Assembly: GCA_013400975.1 (NCBI GenBank)
Contig: WBMZ01011587.1
Span: 1-64,000 of the forward strand
Direction: 5' to 3'
DNA: 64,000 bases
From: Atrichornis clamosus
Taxonomy: Eukaryota > Chordata > Aves > Passeriformes > Menuridae
Shown here piece after piece: positions 54,301 through 60,700 of this stretch. The position numbers and the translations under genes are program-made. Under the pieces are notes generated by a model, which worked only from the letters and a program-made list of their open reading frames with translations, was not told the origin of the DNA and did not search any database. The first letter of the stretch is position 1. Each line of letters starts with the position of its first letter.

Positions 54301-55232
54301 TAAATAATGATGATTATTGTCTGAAGACACTGATTGTATATGAGCAGATATATTGTGTCAAGAGAAACATGCATATGCATCAACAAATTTATCATCTTTG
54401 TTTAAAAAACCCAAACAACCCACCAACCCTAAAACAACAACAAAACCACCTATTTGGTCATTTTCTTAAAGCCTAAAATATTAATGCAATTCCTGTCAAT
54501 TTGTAACCCGTGGAGGAAACAATTAGGCAAATTCAGTTCATACAAGTATTACTGTGTGCTTAGGTATGACAGCACTGGGCCCTTACTGGGCCTTCAGTGT
54601 GTGTTCTTGAAGGAAGGCAGTGTTCCAACAGATGATAAACTTTTTACAGTGCAGTAGATCTGTGTTCTTCATCAGACCTTACAGGTGAAATAATTGCCAT
54701 GGGTAGAGATTCCTCTATAAATTGTAGGGGGGTATATTAGCCATTATGACTGAAATTTTAAAATAACAGTATTGTGGTTATGATCTTACTCTTGATATTT
54801 AAAGGACAAGGTGGGGTGTTCTGAAGTGGAATTTGTAAATGAAAAGATCAGCTCTGTATTTATTGGAGATCCTGACATTATTACTAATGCAGTTACTGTG
54901 TTACAGCTGTTGTTTTAAATTACATAAATATGAAACCATTTATTTCATAAGAAGTAACACTGTATTTGGGGGGGATCCTGTAATAATGAAATATGAATCA
55001 CTAATATGGTAGAAAAGTGAAAGAAAGGTGTGTTTGTATATAGCTGTAGCAACAGTTAAAATGAAAAGCAAGGAATTTCTCACTTTTCTGATTGAAGATA
55101 CTGAGCAGACTTTCTCTTGCATGCACTTCTTTGCAGCCAAGTGTGATTGAAAATATGACAGAATTCAAGCGCAGTCTGCCGCTCTTTCCTCTGGTGAAAC
55201 CACATATCAATTTCATGGCTGCAAAACTGTGA
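279..55232 (+). CDS. IDE: insulin-degrading enzyme (insulysin), complete gene of 25 coding exons plus alternative exon 15b
   Basis: This is a zinc metallopeptidase of family M16 (inverzincin). In other vertebrates it degrades insulin, amylin, amyloid-beta and other short amyloid-forming peptides in cytosol, and also in mitochondria and peroxisomes. The joined exons (15a form) give 1023 residues; human IDE has 1019. The inverted zinc motif HFCEH is at 112-116 (ligands His112 and His116, catalytic Glu115) with the third ligand Glu193 in VNAVDSEHE. Arg828 and Tyr835, which complete the active site in the C-terminal half, are present ([11 protein letters not shown]). The two cysteines linked to thiol sensitivity in human IDE are kept (FCQIISEPC). 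By homology the protein has four similar domains forming two hinged halves. The leader is Arg-rich; Met46 matches human Met42. The last residues AKL resemble a PTS1 peroxisomal signal. All frames join cleanly, so the gene looks intact. Confidence 0.98.
392..8525 (+). other. IDE intron 1 (8.1 kb)
   Basis: After the CpG island it is AT-rich with no recognisable gene. It holds a run of 13 G at 3174-3186 and a somewhat GC-richer block at 4897-5330 that is open in both strands but matches no family I know. Short AAATTT and TTAAT repeats occur near 7690-7710 and 8205-8226. The minus-strand open frame of 152 codons at 6767-7225 shows no recognisable domain. Confidence 0.85.
3174..3186 (+). repeat. 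run of 13 G in intron 1
   Basis: A mononucleotide tract followed by AAGAAGAGGG purines. It is likely length-variable and prone to sequencing error. Confidence 0.95.
8526..8707 (+). CDS. IDE: IDE exon 2 (residues 38-99)
   Basis: It starts after TTTAAG with the third base of a split Gly codon, then [16 protein letters not shown]. Met46 (ATG 8548-8550, A at -3) matches human Met42, the start of the cytosolic form. The segment [18 protein letters not shown] is nearly the same as human. It ends in phase 1 at ATAG|GTATTC. The next intron (1.4 kb) shows no gene or clear repeat. Confidence 0.97.
10084..10291 (+). CDS. IDE: IDE exon 3 (zinc motif, residues 99-168)
   Basis: It encodes [20 protein letters not shown]. 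The HxxEH motif, inverted relative to thermolysin-type HExxH, is at 10122-10136: His112 and His116 bind zinc and Glu115 is the general base. The block continues with [19 protein letters not shown], a substrate-binding edge strand in M16 enzymes. It ends in phase 2 at GACAG|GTAAAC. The next intron (0.8 kb) shows nothing else. Confidence 0.98.
11099..11268 (+). CDS. IDE: IDE exon 4 (third zinc ligand, residues 168-225)
   Basis: It encodes [20 protein letters not shown] and then AVDSEHEKN. Glu193 in DSEHE is the third zinc ligand by alignment with human Glu189. It ends in phase 1 at ACAG|GTTTGT. The next intron is 2.7 kb; its last part is the LTR-like segment described separately. Confidence 0.97.
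13362..13889 (-). mobile_element. candidate solo LTR of an endogenous retrovirus, reading minus
   Basis: On the minus strand the segment has a TATA-like box (GTATATAAACC, about 13452-13462) followed about 40 nt later by AATAAA (13411-13416) and a GT-rich tail, the order seen in the U3-R-U5 part of an LTR. It can be bounded by TG at 13362 and CA at 13889. I see no target-site duplication and cannot name the family, so the ends are tentative. No coding sequence remains. It ends 49 bp before exon 5. Confidence 0.4.
13939..14061 (+). CDS. IDE: IDE exon 5 (residues 225-266)
   Basis: It encodes [20 protein letters not shown] and then [13 protein letters not shown], part of the first M16 domain. 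The differences from human (NKYTLETRPNQEG) are conservative. It ends in phase 1 at AGAG|GTGAGT. The next intron (1.4 kb) shows no gene or clear repeat. Confidence 0.97.
15463..15575 (+). CDS. IDE: IDE exon 6 (residues 266-303)
   Basis: It encodes [20 protein letters not shown] followed by [17 protein letters not shown], spanning the junction of domains 1 and 2. It ends in phase 0 at CGG|GTACGT. The last residue is Arg where human has Lys. The next intron is only 395 bp. Confidence 0.96.
15971..16133 (+). CDS. IDE: IDE exon 7 (domain 2, residues 304-358)
   Basis: It encodes [20 protein letters not shown] and ends with [18 protein letters not shown]. The GHEGPG stretch belongs to the exosite that anchors the N terminus of substrates in human IDE. 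It ends in phase 1 at AAAG|GTAAGT. The next intron (614 bp) shows nothing else. Confidence 0.97.
16748..16840 (+). CDS. IDE: IDE exon 8 (residues 358-389)
   Basis: It encodes [20 protein letters not shown] and then [10 protein letters not shown], identical to human as far as I can recall. LVGGQ is part of the exosite wall. It ends in phase 1 at TTT|GTAAGT. The next intron (536 bp) shows nothing else. Confidence 0.97.
17377..17468 (+). CDS. IDE: IDE exon 9 (residues 389-419)
   Basis: It encodes [20 protein letters not shown] and then [10 protein letters not shown], a helical part of domain 2. It ends in phase 0 at AAG|GTAAGT. The next intron (1.6 kb) shows no gene or clear repeat. Confidence 0.97.
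19051..19131 (+). CDS. IDE: IDE exon 10 (residues 420-446)
   Basis: This 27-codon exon encodes [20 protein letters not shown] and then KLGGMLH; human has KIAGILH. It is bounded by TTTTCTAG and CAT|GTAAGT, phase 0. The next intron (2.0 kb) holds a G/T-rich low-complexity tract at about 20698-20763 and no gene. Confidence 0.96.
21172..21275 (+). CDS. IDE: IDE exon 11 (residues 447-481)
   Basis: It encodes [20 protein letters not shown] and then [15 protein letters not shown]. The Arg codon is split across intron 11 (phase 2, CG|GTAAGT). Confidence 0.97.
28121..28674 (-). mobile_element. solo LTR of an avian endogenous retrovirus, reading minus
   Basis: The segment runs from TGTTGTGTTTTAACCCC to AAAACCAGCACA, so it has TG...CA ends. 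Read on the minus strand it begins TGTGCTGGTTTTAAG and contains GTTGATTTTCTTCATC, which I recognise as the start of an LTR widespread in bird genomes. It is GC-richer than its surroundings. No internal retroviral sequence lies beside it. Target-site duplications are not visible, so the ends may be off by some bases. Short open frames within it at 28304-28664 are not genes. Confidence 0.75.
30034..30160 (+). mobile_element. CR1 LINE, truncated 3' end
   Basis: The segment has the CR1 3' layout: GTTGAACTTGGTGATCCTC, then AGGGTTCCTTTCAACTTGAG, then the tail TATCTATGATTCTATGAC. Only the 3' UTR remains, as is usual for CR1 in birds. It ends about 230 bp before exon 12. Confidence 0.85.
30390..30492 (+). 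CDS. IDE: IDE exon 12 (residues 481-515), followed by a GC donor
   Basis: It encodes [20 protein letters not shown] and then [14 protein letters not shown]. The reading frame and exon 13 force the exon to end at AAG|GCATGT, so intron 12 is of the rarer GC-AG type with an otherwise good donor. Using the GT four bases further on would shift the frame. The next intron (967 bp) shows nothing else. Confidence 0.95.
31460..31582 (+). CDS. IDE: IDE exon 13 (residues 516-556)
   Basis: It encodes [20 protein letters not shown] and then [19 protein letters not shown]. It covers most of the linker joining the N- and C-terminal halves, whose flexibility sets the open-closed switch in human IDE. It ends in phase 0 at AAG|GTAAAC. 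The next intron (607 bp) shows nothing else. Confidence 0.97.
32190..32272 (+). CDS. IDE: IDE exon 14 (residues 557-584)
   Basis: It encodes [20 protein letters not shown] and then CLNFEFF. It ends in phase 2 with AG|GTATGC, leaving a Ser codon to be completed by C from exon 15a or T from exon 15b, so both choices give Ser. Confidence 0.97.
33624..33715 (-). mobile_element. CR1 LINE, truncated 3' end (minus strand)
   Basis: CATAGAATCGTTTGGGTTGG followed by AAGGGACCTTTAAAGGTCTA and GTCCAACCC is the reverse complement of a CR1 3' end. The continuation GCAACAGGCAGGGACATCTT also fits CR1. The left end at the CR1 tail is clear; the right end fades. Confidence 0.9.
34619..34658. repeat. perfect 18-bp inverted repeat with 4-nt loop
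   Basis: The arms TGTGCTGATGTTTTGAAA (34619-34636) and TTTCAAAACATCAGCACA (34641-34658) are exact reverse complements around the loop ATTC. The pairing stops sharply at both ends. It lies in intron 14, and as RNA it would form a stable hairpin on either strand. The function is unknown. It is too short for a typical microRNA precursor. Confidence 0.95.
36372..36516 (+). CDS. IDE: IDE exon 15a (residues 584-632, standard form)
   Basis: It encodes [20 protein letters not shown] and then [17 protein letters not shown] up to TIYGMY, matching the common human isoform with Asn for Ser in AGLNYD. The length is 145 nt and it ends in phase 0 at TAT|GTAAGT. It belongs to domain 3. Confidence 0.97.
37037..37181 (+). 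CDS. IDE: IDE alternative exon 15b
   Basis: This second 145-nt exon is a diverged copy of 15a, 520 bp downstream, with the same entry and exit phases. It encodes [20 protein letters not shown], then [17 protein letters not shown] and ends ASGMNAIL. By my count 24 of 48 full codons match 15a, with the DPLHCNM and YAA cores kept. It has its own acceptor (TTTGTTAG) and donor (CTT|GTAAGT). Human IDE has the matching 15b exon, whose isoform was reported to degrade insulin and amyloid-beta less well. There is no damage, so it is likely functional here. Confidence 0.93.
37182..39174 (+). other. IDE intron between exons 15b and 16 (2.0 kb)
   Basis: It is AT-rich, with no gene, clear repeat or third exon-15-like copy visible. 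Elements that choose between 15a and 15b could lie here or in the 520-bp intron at 36517-37036, but none can be named from sequence alone. Confidence 0.75.
39175..39285 (+). CDS. IDE: IDE exon 16 (residues 633-669)
   Basis: It encodes [20 protein letters not shown] and then [17 protein letters not shown]. Human has DKQPILL, so Pro has become His. It ends in phase 0 at GCG|GTAAGC. The next intron (1.3 kb) includes a GC-richer stretch at about 39480-40220 without a recognisable gene. Confidence 0.97.
40567..40687 (+). CDS. IDE: IDE exon 17 (residues 670-710)
   Basis: It encodes [20 protein letters not shown] and then [20 protein letters not shown]. It ends in phase 1 at GATG|GTAATG. The next intron (1.5 kb) holds a CR1 fragment and a pyrimidine tract. 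Confidence 0.97.
41275..41380 (+). mobile_element. CR1 LINE, truncated 3' end
   Basis: GGAAGATGTCCCTGCCTGTG, then AGAACTAGAAGATCTTTAAG, GTCCCTTTCAACCCAAACCA and the tail TTCTGTGGTGATTCTGTGAC follow the CR1 3' consensus closely. The left end is approximate. Confidence 0.92.
41936..41981 (+). repeat. T/C tract in intron 17
   Basis: A 46-bp run of T with interspersed C (TTTCT-type units) lies about 230 bp before the exon 18 acceptor. It is a simple repeat and could bind pyrimidine-tract proteins. Confidence 0.9.
42213..42304 (+). CDS. IDE: IDE exon 18 (residues 710-740)
   Basis: It encodes [20 protein letters not shown] and then [10 protein letters not shown]. Human has FIPQLL, so Pro has become Ala. 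It ends in phase 0 at CAG|GTTGGT. The next intron (2.3 kb) shows no gene or clear repeat. Confidence 0.97.
44582..44693 (+). CDS. IDE: IDE exon 19 (residues 741-778)
   Basis: It encodes [20 protein letters not shown] and then [17 protein letters not shown], the passage from domain 3 to domain 4. It ends in phase 1 at GACA|GTAAGT. Confidence 0.97.
44940..45030 (+). mobile_element. CR1 LINE, truncated 3' end
   Basis: TTCCTGGGGGCTGGAACTAG, then GTGACTTCCAACCCAAACC and the tail TTTCTATGATCCTATGATTC fit a short CR1 3' end in intron 19. The remaining intron sequence shows nothing else. Confidence 0.88.
45744..45911 (+). CDS. IDE: IDE exon 20 (domain 4, residues 778-834)
   Basis: It encodes [20 protein letters not shown] and then [19 protein letters not shown] up to NTLRTKEQL. 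It carries the two conserved cysteines (FCQIISEPC) and Arg828, which binds the substrate backbone at the active site in human IDE. It ends in phase 1, splitting the Gly codon just before the catalytic Tyr835. Confidence 0.98.
   Translation, partial: EVGLYINREMKFITIVALKYITRQTCRALLRICFWSSFARLSPSHASILCAPRSS
46295..46390 (-). mobile_element. CR1 LINE, truncated 3' end (minus strand)
   Basis: ATTCACAGAATCACAGAATC followed by ATTTAGGTTGGAAAAGACCT, CGAAGATCTTGAGTCCA and GTTAAACTCTAAACCC is the reverse complement of a CR1 3' end with the doubled tail unit. The right end is approximate. Confidence 0.9.
46780..48190 (+). mobile_element. decayed CR1/L3-like LINE body in intron 20
   Basis: Blocks match, in order, the DNA of the 3' part of ORF2 in old amniote CR1/L3 elements: GATCCAGTGTTAAATGGTAT then GTTCATCAAAACTCTGGATG (about 47480-47520), AAATCAGCAGTGTCATGCTG (about 47780) and GGTCTTAAATTGCAGAAAAG then TCAGATTAGACATTATG (about 48090-48130). 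No long open frame survives. The match is recalled, not computed. The left end is least certain; the core is 47330-48190. Confidence 0.6.
48469..48741 (+). CDS. IDE: IDE exon 21 (catalytic Tyr, residues 834-925)
   Basis: This largest exon encodes [20 protein letters not shown] and then [20 protein letters not shown] up to [12 protein letters not shown]. Tyr835 (human Tyr831) helps bind the substrate carbonyl next to the zinc. MEKCIEDM has Cys where human has Ser. It ends in phase 1 at AGAG|GTAGGA. The next intron (1.9 kb) shows no gene or clear repeat. Confidence 0.98.
50640..50701 (+). CDS. IDE: IDE exon 22 (residues 925-945)
   Basis: This short exon encodes [20 protein letters not shown] and K. 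It ends in phase 0 at AAG|GTAAGT. The next intron (1.5 kb) shows no gene; short open frames on both strands look like chance. Confidence 0.96.
52219..52291 (+). CDS. IDE: IDE exon 23 (residues 946-970)
   Basis: It encodes [20 protein letters not shown] and then EMDS. Human starts this block EMLAVD, so the first residue after the splice differs (Val for Glu) with the length unchanged. It ends in phase 1 at CCT|GTAAGT. The next intron (1.6 kb) shows no gene. An open frame of 173 codons on the minus strand across this exon is not a gene. Confidence 0.95.
53918..53985 (+). CDS. IDE: IDE exon 24 (residues 970-992)
   Basis: It encodes [20 protein letters not shown] and LPQ, a loop before the C-terminal strands; human has NDINLSQAPALPQ. 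This is the most variable part of the protein after the leader. It ends in phase 0 at CAG|GTAAAA. Confidence 0.95.
54040..54086. repeat. short ATATCATT-type tandem repeat
   Basis: About five imperfect copies of an AT-rich unit (ATTATATC / ATATCATTA) lie in intron 24. An A/C-rich low-complexity stretch follows at 54404-54450. Confidence 0.85.
55137..55232 (+). CDS. IDE: IDE exon 25 (C terminus, residues 993-1023)
   Basis: It encodes [20 protein letters not shown] and then [11 protein letters not shown], with TGA at 55230-55232. The terminal Ala-Lys-Leu is kept from human IDE and fits a PTS1 peroxisomal signal. Confidence 0.98.
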   Translation, partial: PSVIENMTEFKRSLPLFPLVKPHINFMAAKL

Positions 55233-57795
55233 AGAACCCCAATGGATGAAGACATGCAAATGATCAGTACTGGGTTTCAGGGGACTTCATGATGAACAAA
55301 ATTATTAAAGATCATTGGGATAAATGGTTCTGTTCATGATGAAAGTCCCGAATTCCTTCTTGGTTCGTTTGACAATAGCTGTGTGTTAGGGATAGAGAGT
55401 ATATAAAAATCAGTTGTGGTCATGTGTCATTTATATTACAGACAACCTGTTAAAAACCAAAATCAATGGAAACAATAATAATAAACTTGTAGATGCAGTA
55501 CATTTTTAAAATAGCATATCCCTTTAAATTTTCATTTTGATGAAATTACCCTCCAGAGCAAACAAAGTTGCTTGAAATGTGCTTGTTACTCCTGAAAAAT
55601 ACAGTTTAGTATCCCAATAATTATCTTATTGGGAGTTGAGGGGGTGAGAAAAGTAAGTCCTTTTTTGGATGGGGTCAACAATTTTTCTTAAAAATAGAGA
55701 CTTTCACATTTTTTTGAAGTGACGTGTTGAATGATACTTTTTTAATTGATCCTTAATGCAACCAACATATTTTCTATTTAAGTTTTATGAAGACCAGTGT
55801 GGGGGGGAAATAAGGAAATTTGACAACAATAACAGGTGAGAGAATTGTCTTAATGAGAATACTGAAGATAAGGGCATGATTTTAATCTTTCTATACAAAT
55901 TTGGGGACATTTTATATTAAAACTAGTAAAATGCTGGAAACACTTTATCAGTGCATCTTATTTTTGTTACCAAAAATGTTGTCCCAGTCTCTTGAAACTG
56001 TCAACATGCTGTTCAGTTTCTCAGCATTACTGTGAACTGTTTCTATTTGGTGTATATCAAATACTTTATTTGGTATCTTTTTTTGGTTTCAGTCGCATAT
56101 GTACTGATGGAGAACTCAGTCCATTTTGCCTCATTTGTATTAGGTCTCAGTCCAGCCAAGCACTCACTAGTGCAAATAACTTCAAACACACACTAGTTCT
56201 TTACTCAAGAACAGGTGCATGTCCAACAGGGGCCCTCTGATGGATCAGACACATCATTGTTCTGATCCGTGTGGGTCCGTGTCCTTCAGGAAGGCGTTTG
56301 GGACAGTGCAGTGCTGGGTCAGCAGTACTGCTACAGAACAGCCTGTGCTTCAGGTTACATCACAAAGGGTTTGATCCTACTTCTTGTAGGAAGGCTGTGC
56401 AGAATTCAGAAGGATCAGGAACTATGCTGAAATACTGGTTTTAAATATATGTATATATATTCCCTAATGAAGTAAAATGATAATACATGGTGTCTAGTTT
56501 TCGCCAACTTTACTGACTCCTGCAGAGTGGTCTTGTGCTTGAGACAGGACCCAAATAGGAAAAGGCAAAGAGCATTAAGTTCTCCTGCCTCTGTAATACG
56601 TAAAATAGATGGGAATTATTCAGAAGGAAAGAGTATGCAAAGCACCGAAGTAATAAAATCTGCTCGTCAAAGGTGTTAGTGAGAATTCTGCTTCTTACTG
56701 AAAGGGCCGGAAGGTGATGCCCTGATGTGACAGGCGTGTGTGTCAAACATCAGCATCCTGGTACAGTCCATGGGGCTGTTCTGTGATTGAATCAATGCTG
56801 GTTCTTACACTGGCTCTGAAGCCAAATTAAATGAATGCTTGAACAGGGGAAGGCCCTAAGTTGGGTTTATCTGAGAGTCTCTTCTAACTGCATAAATATG
56901 GTGCATTTAAAAGTTGTTTTAAAGGTGAACAGTACGTGTTTCAATATCTTTTTAATAAATTTGATGATTGTTTGTGATGTGCCTGTTGCCAAGGAAGGTC
57001 ACTAGCATCTTTTTTAGCCTGGCAAGGAGAAAAAAAAACCAGTCTAAGCAAAATTAGTAAAGATGTCTCTGTTCACATACTCATGGATCCTTCACATAAC
57101 ATGGGCTTTTTGCTCTCTTGCATTTCACTTTTGTTTATAGTTTTCCTTTAGTAAAAGTATTTGTATTATATATATTAAAAGTTTTGACAACTTATTATAA
57201 AAATATATATTTTGGGATTTAGTATTTAAACATACCACTTTCATGGTGAATGAAATGAAATGGCTCCTGTTGTGTGTAAAAATAAATATATATATATATT
57301 CATGGACGTACTATCAACTCTAATTTTAACAAATGATATAAATAAATTGGAATAGCAGTGTATTTAACACACGCTCACAAATCATGTTTTCCAGAGGAAA
57401 AAATGTGTAACTTCAAAATTCTGTGACTGGATGTGGAAACCCATGTAGTTTTCCAGCAACTCTTAATTGCTTTTAAGTGTTCTCCAGCATTTTACAGTTT
57501 CTGAGTTTGATATAGCAGTAAATTTTGATAAACTCAGGCATACTAATGGGTTCATTTTAATGGATCCAAAGCTGCAGTGTCTACAAGCAATAAAGAACTA
57601 CCTAGAATACACTGTAATTCAATTTTAGTGCTTGTTAATTAGTTTATGTAAGAAACCATAAATTATTATTACATAACTGTAATTTTTGCAAGTGCTATTT
57701 TAAGCAGTTGATGTGGAATTGGGTGCATGTGACACAGCCAGTATGACAGAGTGCTAGAGTTATTCTGTTTACAATAAACAATCTGAATTTAATGT
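55233..57795 (+). other. IDE: probable IDE 3' UTR
   Basis: No further coding sequence follows the stop. AATAAA hexamers lie at 55480, 56954, 57281, 57341, 57589 and 57773, so several 3' ends are possible. A Pumilio-type site TGTATATA is at 56450-56457 and a TA repeat at about 57287-57299. The extent is inferred: the last signal, with T/G-rich sequence after it, would give a 3' UTR of about 2.5 kb. Confidence 0.6.
57773..57778 (+). promoter_or_regulatory. IDE: candidate distal polyadenylation signal
   Basis: AATAAA is followed about 15-45 nt later by T/G-rich sequence (AATGTTTGGAGTTC, then TTGTTTCATTTTGATTTTTT). It is the best-placed of the six hexamers for the long 3' end. No transcript data are available to confirm it. 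Confidence 0.5.
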
Positions 57796-57799
57796 TTGG

Positions 57800-60700
57800 A
57801 GTTCTTAATTTGTTTCATTTTGATTTTTTGCATACTGGTAATGTTACATCTATCAGTCTGTGCATGTTTTTTATTACATGTTAACTGTGATTTTCCACTA
57901 TCCAGTTGGACTAGTTAGGCCAAGTTGCGTTGCTGCAGAAGTGCTCCCAGGCACTTCTAGGGAAGTTGCAGAGCACTTCCCCATGTGGCATCCCACACCT
58001 TTTAGGTAGATACACCTCTGTTGCCCTCTCAGTGTATGAAAACTTAGTAATACAAAGGTAGAAATATTTGCACAAGACAGAATTTTAATTATCAAACCTG
58101 AAATTGTAAATTTAGGGCATCACTGCAGCCAGACTGAATCTTGCCTAGTGCAGCTTTACAGTGCTGCTTTTAGGAAGTTACTTTCCCTGGTCATTTTCTT
58201 TGTTCTATGCACACCAAAAGACTACTTTTCAAAAGGTTAGGAGCGTGTGCTGGTTAAAGTAGTAAATAATGTCAATTCTGACAGCATAAAGATAAAAGTT
58301 GTCAGGCCCTTCTGCTCTTCTGAGGTGGCTCCTTGACGCAATGTATGACAGCAATGTTAAAAAGAGGCAGGTGTTGTTCGTGGCAGTGGGAAGAGTGGTT
58401 GGTACTCTCAGTGGAGAAAGAAAACTCCAACAGCCCACCTGGGAAATTGTTTGTCCCCAACGTCAGGGCTCTCTCCACTACCAGTCCTTAGGGGTTGATA
58501 TAAATCCTGACTCGCTGACTTTGCTATCTTTTGTTAAAAAAATCAAGTTATCCAAAGCTACTTAAACTATTAATGTTAGCCATTAAAAAAGTGCTTGAGC
58601 TTCTTCAAATTATTAAAGCATTTGGATGTGAGCAGCCCTTACTGATAATGTGTTCCACAGTGTAATCACAGCATCTGGAGAAAGCATTACACACCTTTTG
58701 AACTTCATTTATTATTATCTAGCTCTTGTTTTAAAACAGAGTCAGCAGAATTTCCCTTTTCTCTCCCATTTAACTGGTTAGTATGATTTTACTGTAGGTG
58801 TGCTGTAAAGTGAAAAACCATTGTCTTCTACATCTTCATACATTTTTTCCATATCTTTCCAGTATGTGACCATTGAGCTGATCTGGTCGTCCTCAGTGAC
58901 ACCTGGGGTCTTCGCTTGAGCTGATAACTAATGTGATACTCAAATCTAGCTCTGAAATACTTGGTTTGCAAGTCAGTTTTTAATATTGTTGCTAATGCGA
59001 GGCACCTCTGGGCTACTTTAAAAGCAGAAGAGATCAGAAAGTCAGGCCCCTTTTGTACCTTGTAATTTCAAAAGAAGCCTGGCCTATGTAGATACAGCTG
59101 AAAGGCTTTTATTTGAAACACTTCTATTTACCATTCAAAGAATATACTCATAGTAGGTGCTGTGGGTGGAATACAGTGGTAATACTGGGTGAAATTTGAA
59201 TTGCAGTTCAAAGGAACAAAGTGAATAAAGCCAAAGGCCCAGCAGAACGTCACAAATCAACTTATTTGAACTCAAGCACCTAAACAGAATTCAGGATTGA
59301 AAATATTTATGGCTTTCTAAATTAACATTACTAAGCCCAAGTGCAGCATTAAAGGTTGAAGACACCACACTGATGAGCATTTGCCACAGTTTAAGACGCT
59401 CTTTAGTGGTGCAGTGCAAAATTCGGAATGAAATTCCTTGACTCTGCAATGGATGAGGGAAGATAGCTCCATGTGCAAGGAAGTGACTAGGCTTAGTCAC
59501 TTCTTAGTGACTTCTTAGTCACACTTAGTCCCACTCAGTGGGAAACTCCAGTGAGAGGCATCCAAGTTTAAATTCTACATCTTCCTGAGGATTTGCCACC
59601 ACTTCAGTGTGTTAGATGTGCTTCCTTCTGCTTCAGATTTCTGCTTCAGATTTTCGCTGGCTGCTCAGCTTCCCTTTCAAAATGGGGAGCAAGGAGTTGT
59701 GGTACTTGTTCAGTGGCTGCCAAAGGCATGTAAAATTTCACTGGAGCAGCAGCTGGAACTCAGGACCCCTTCCAGCCCTCTCCTCCACCCGTACACAGAA
59801 CTGGGTGTCCCGTGGTACGTGTGGGCTCAGGCACACACCTACTCTGGTGGTGAATGCTTACAAAATTAGCACAGGTTCCACAGAAGGGAATGAGGAGGTC
59901 CTCAGCCTACATTAGTAACCTTCTGGGAAGTGGGAAGAACAGGCTAGGGAAGATTCTAACAGAAAATGGAAATGAGGTTGATGTTTTGGTCACTTGAACT
60001 AGCCACTGCATGGTGGCATAGAAGAGCATACTTTTTAATGTGAAGTCTGTTGTAAAGGATGGACTGGTGTGATGGGAGAGACAGAAGAAGAGCTGCTTGT
60101 GAATTCCAGGGAGATGTAGGAGACCAATACTAATGCATTTTACATGGCTAAGTCATTTCAGTGCATGTGCAAAAATGGTGTTCTGGGGTATTGAATGTAG
60201 AAAGGTGAGTGTACAAATGTCAGTGAAAACTGTGACAACGCTTTGAAGATGTAAATGTTGGATGGGATGTCTTTTAGTGGACATAAGTCTTAAAAACTTC
60301 CTGAATAGTATTAAAAGTGATGTACTTGATAAGGCAATGTTTGAACTAGTTTAAAACATCAAAAATATATAAACATTTCACATTAACAGTGCTCAAACAA
60401 TGGTTTGCTTGGTCTTTTTTAAACTTTCCAACTGGCTTCAGAATGAAGTAAGTTAAGAGGTTTCAACCGAAGTGATTATTTGCACATGTGTATGAAAGTC
60501 AGGGAAGTTCACCAGATTAGTGCCCATCAGTGCTCTGGAGTCAATCAGCTGTCACACGGTTCAACACCTCCTCGCTTTATCCTGTTGTCATTACAGTAAC
60601 TTTCAGCCTGCTAATACTTGTGCATTCCAAGCCTATAGGTCCAGGGGGAAAAAAAGTGGTTGTTACAACCAATTTCTTAAAACCCATTACTGCAAATGAA

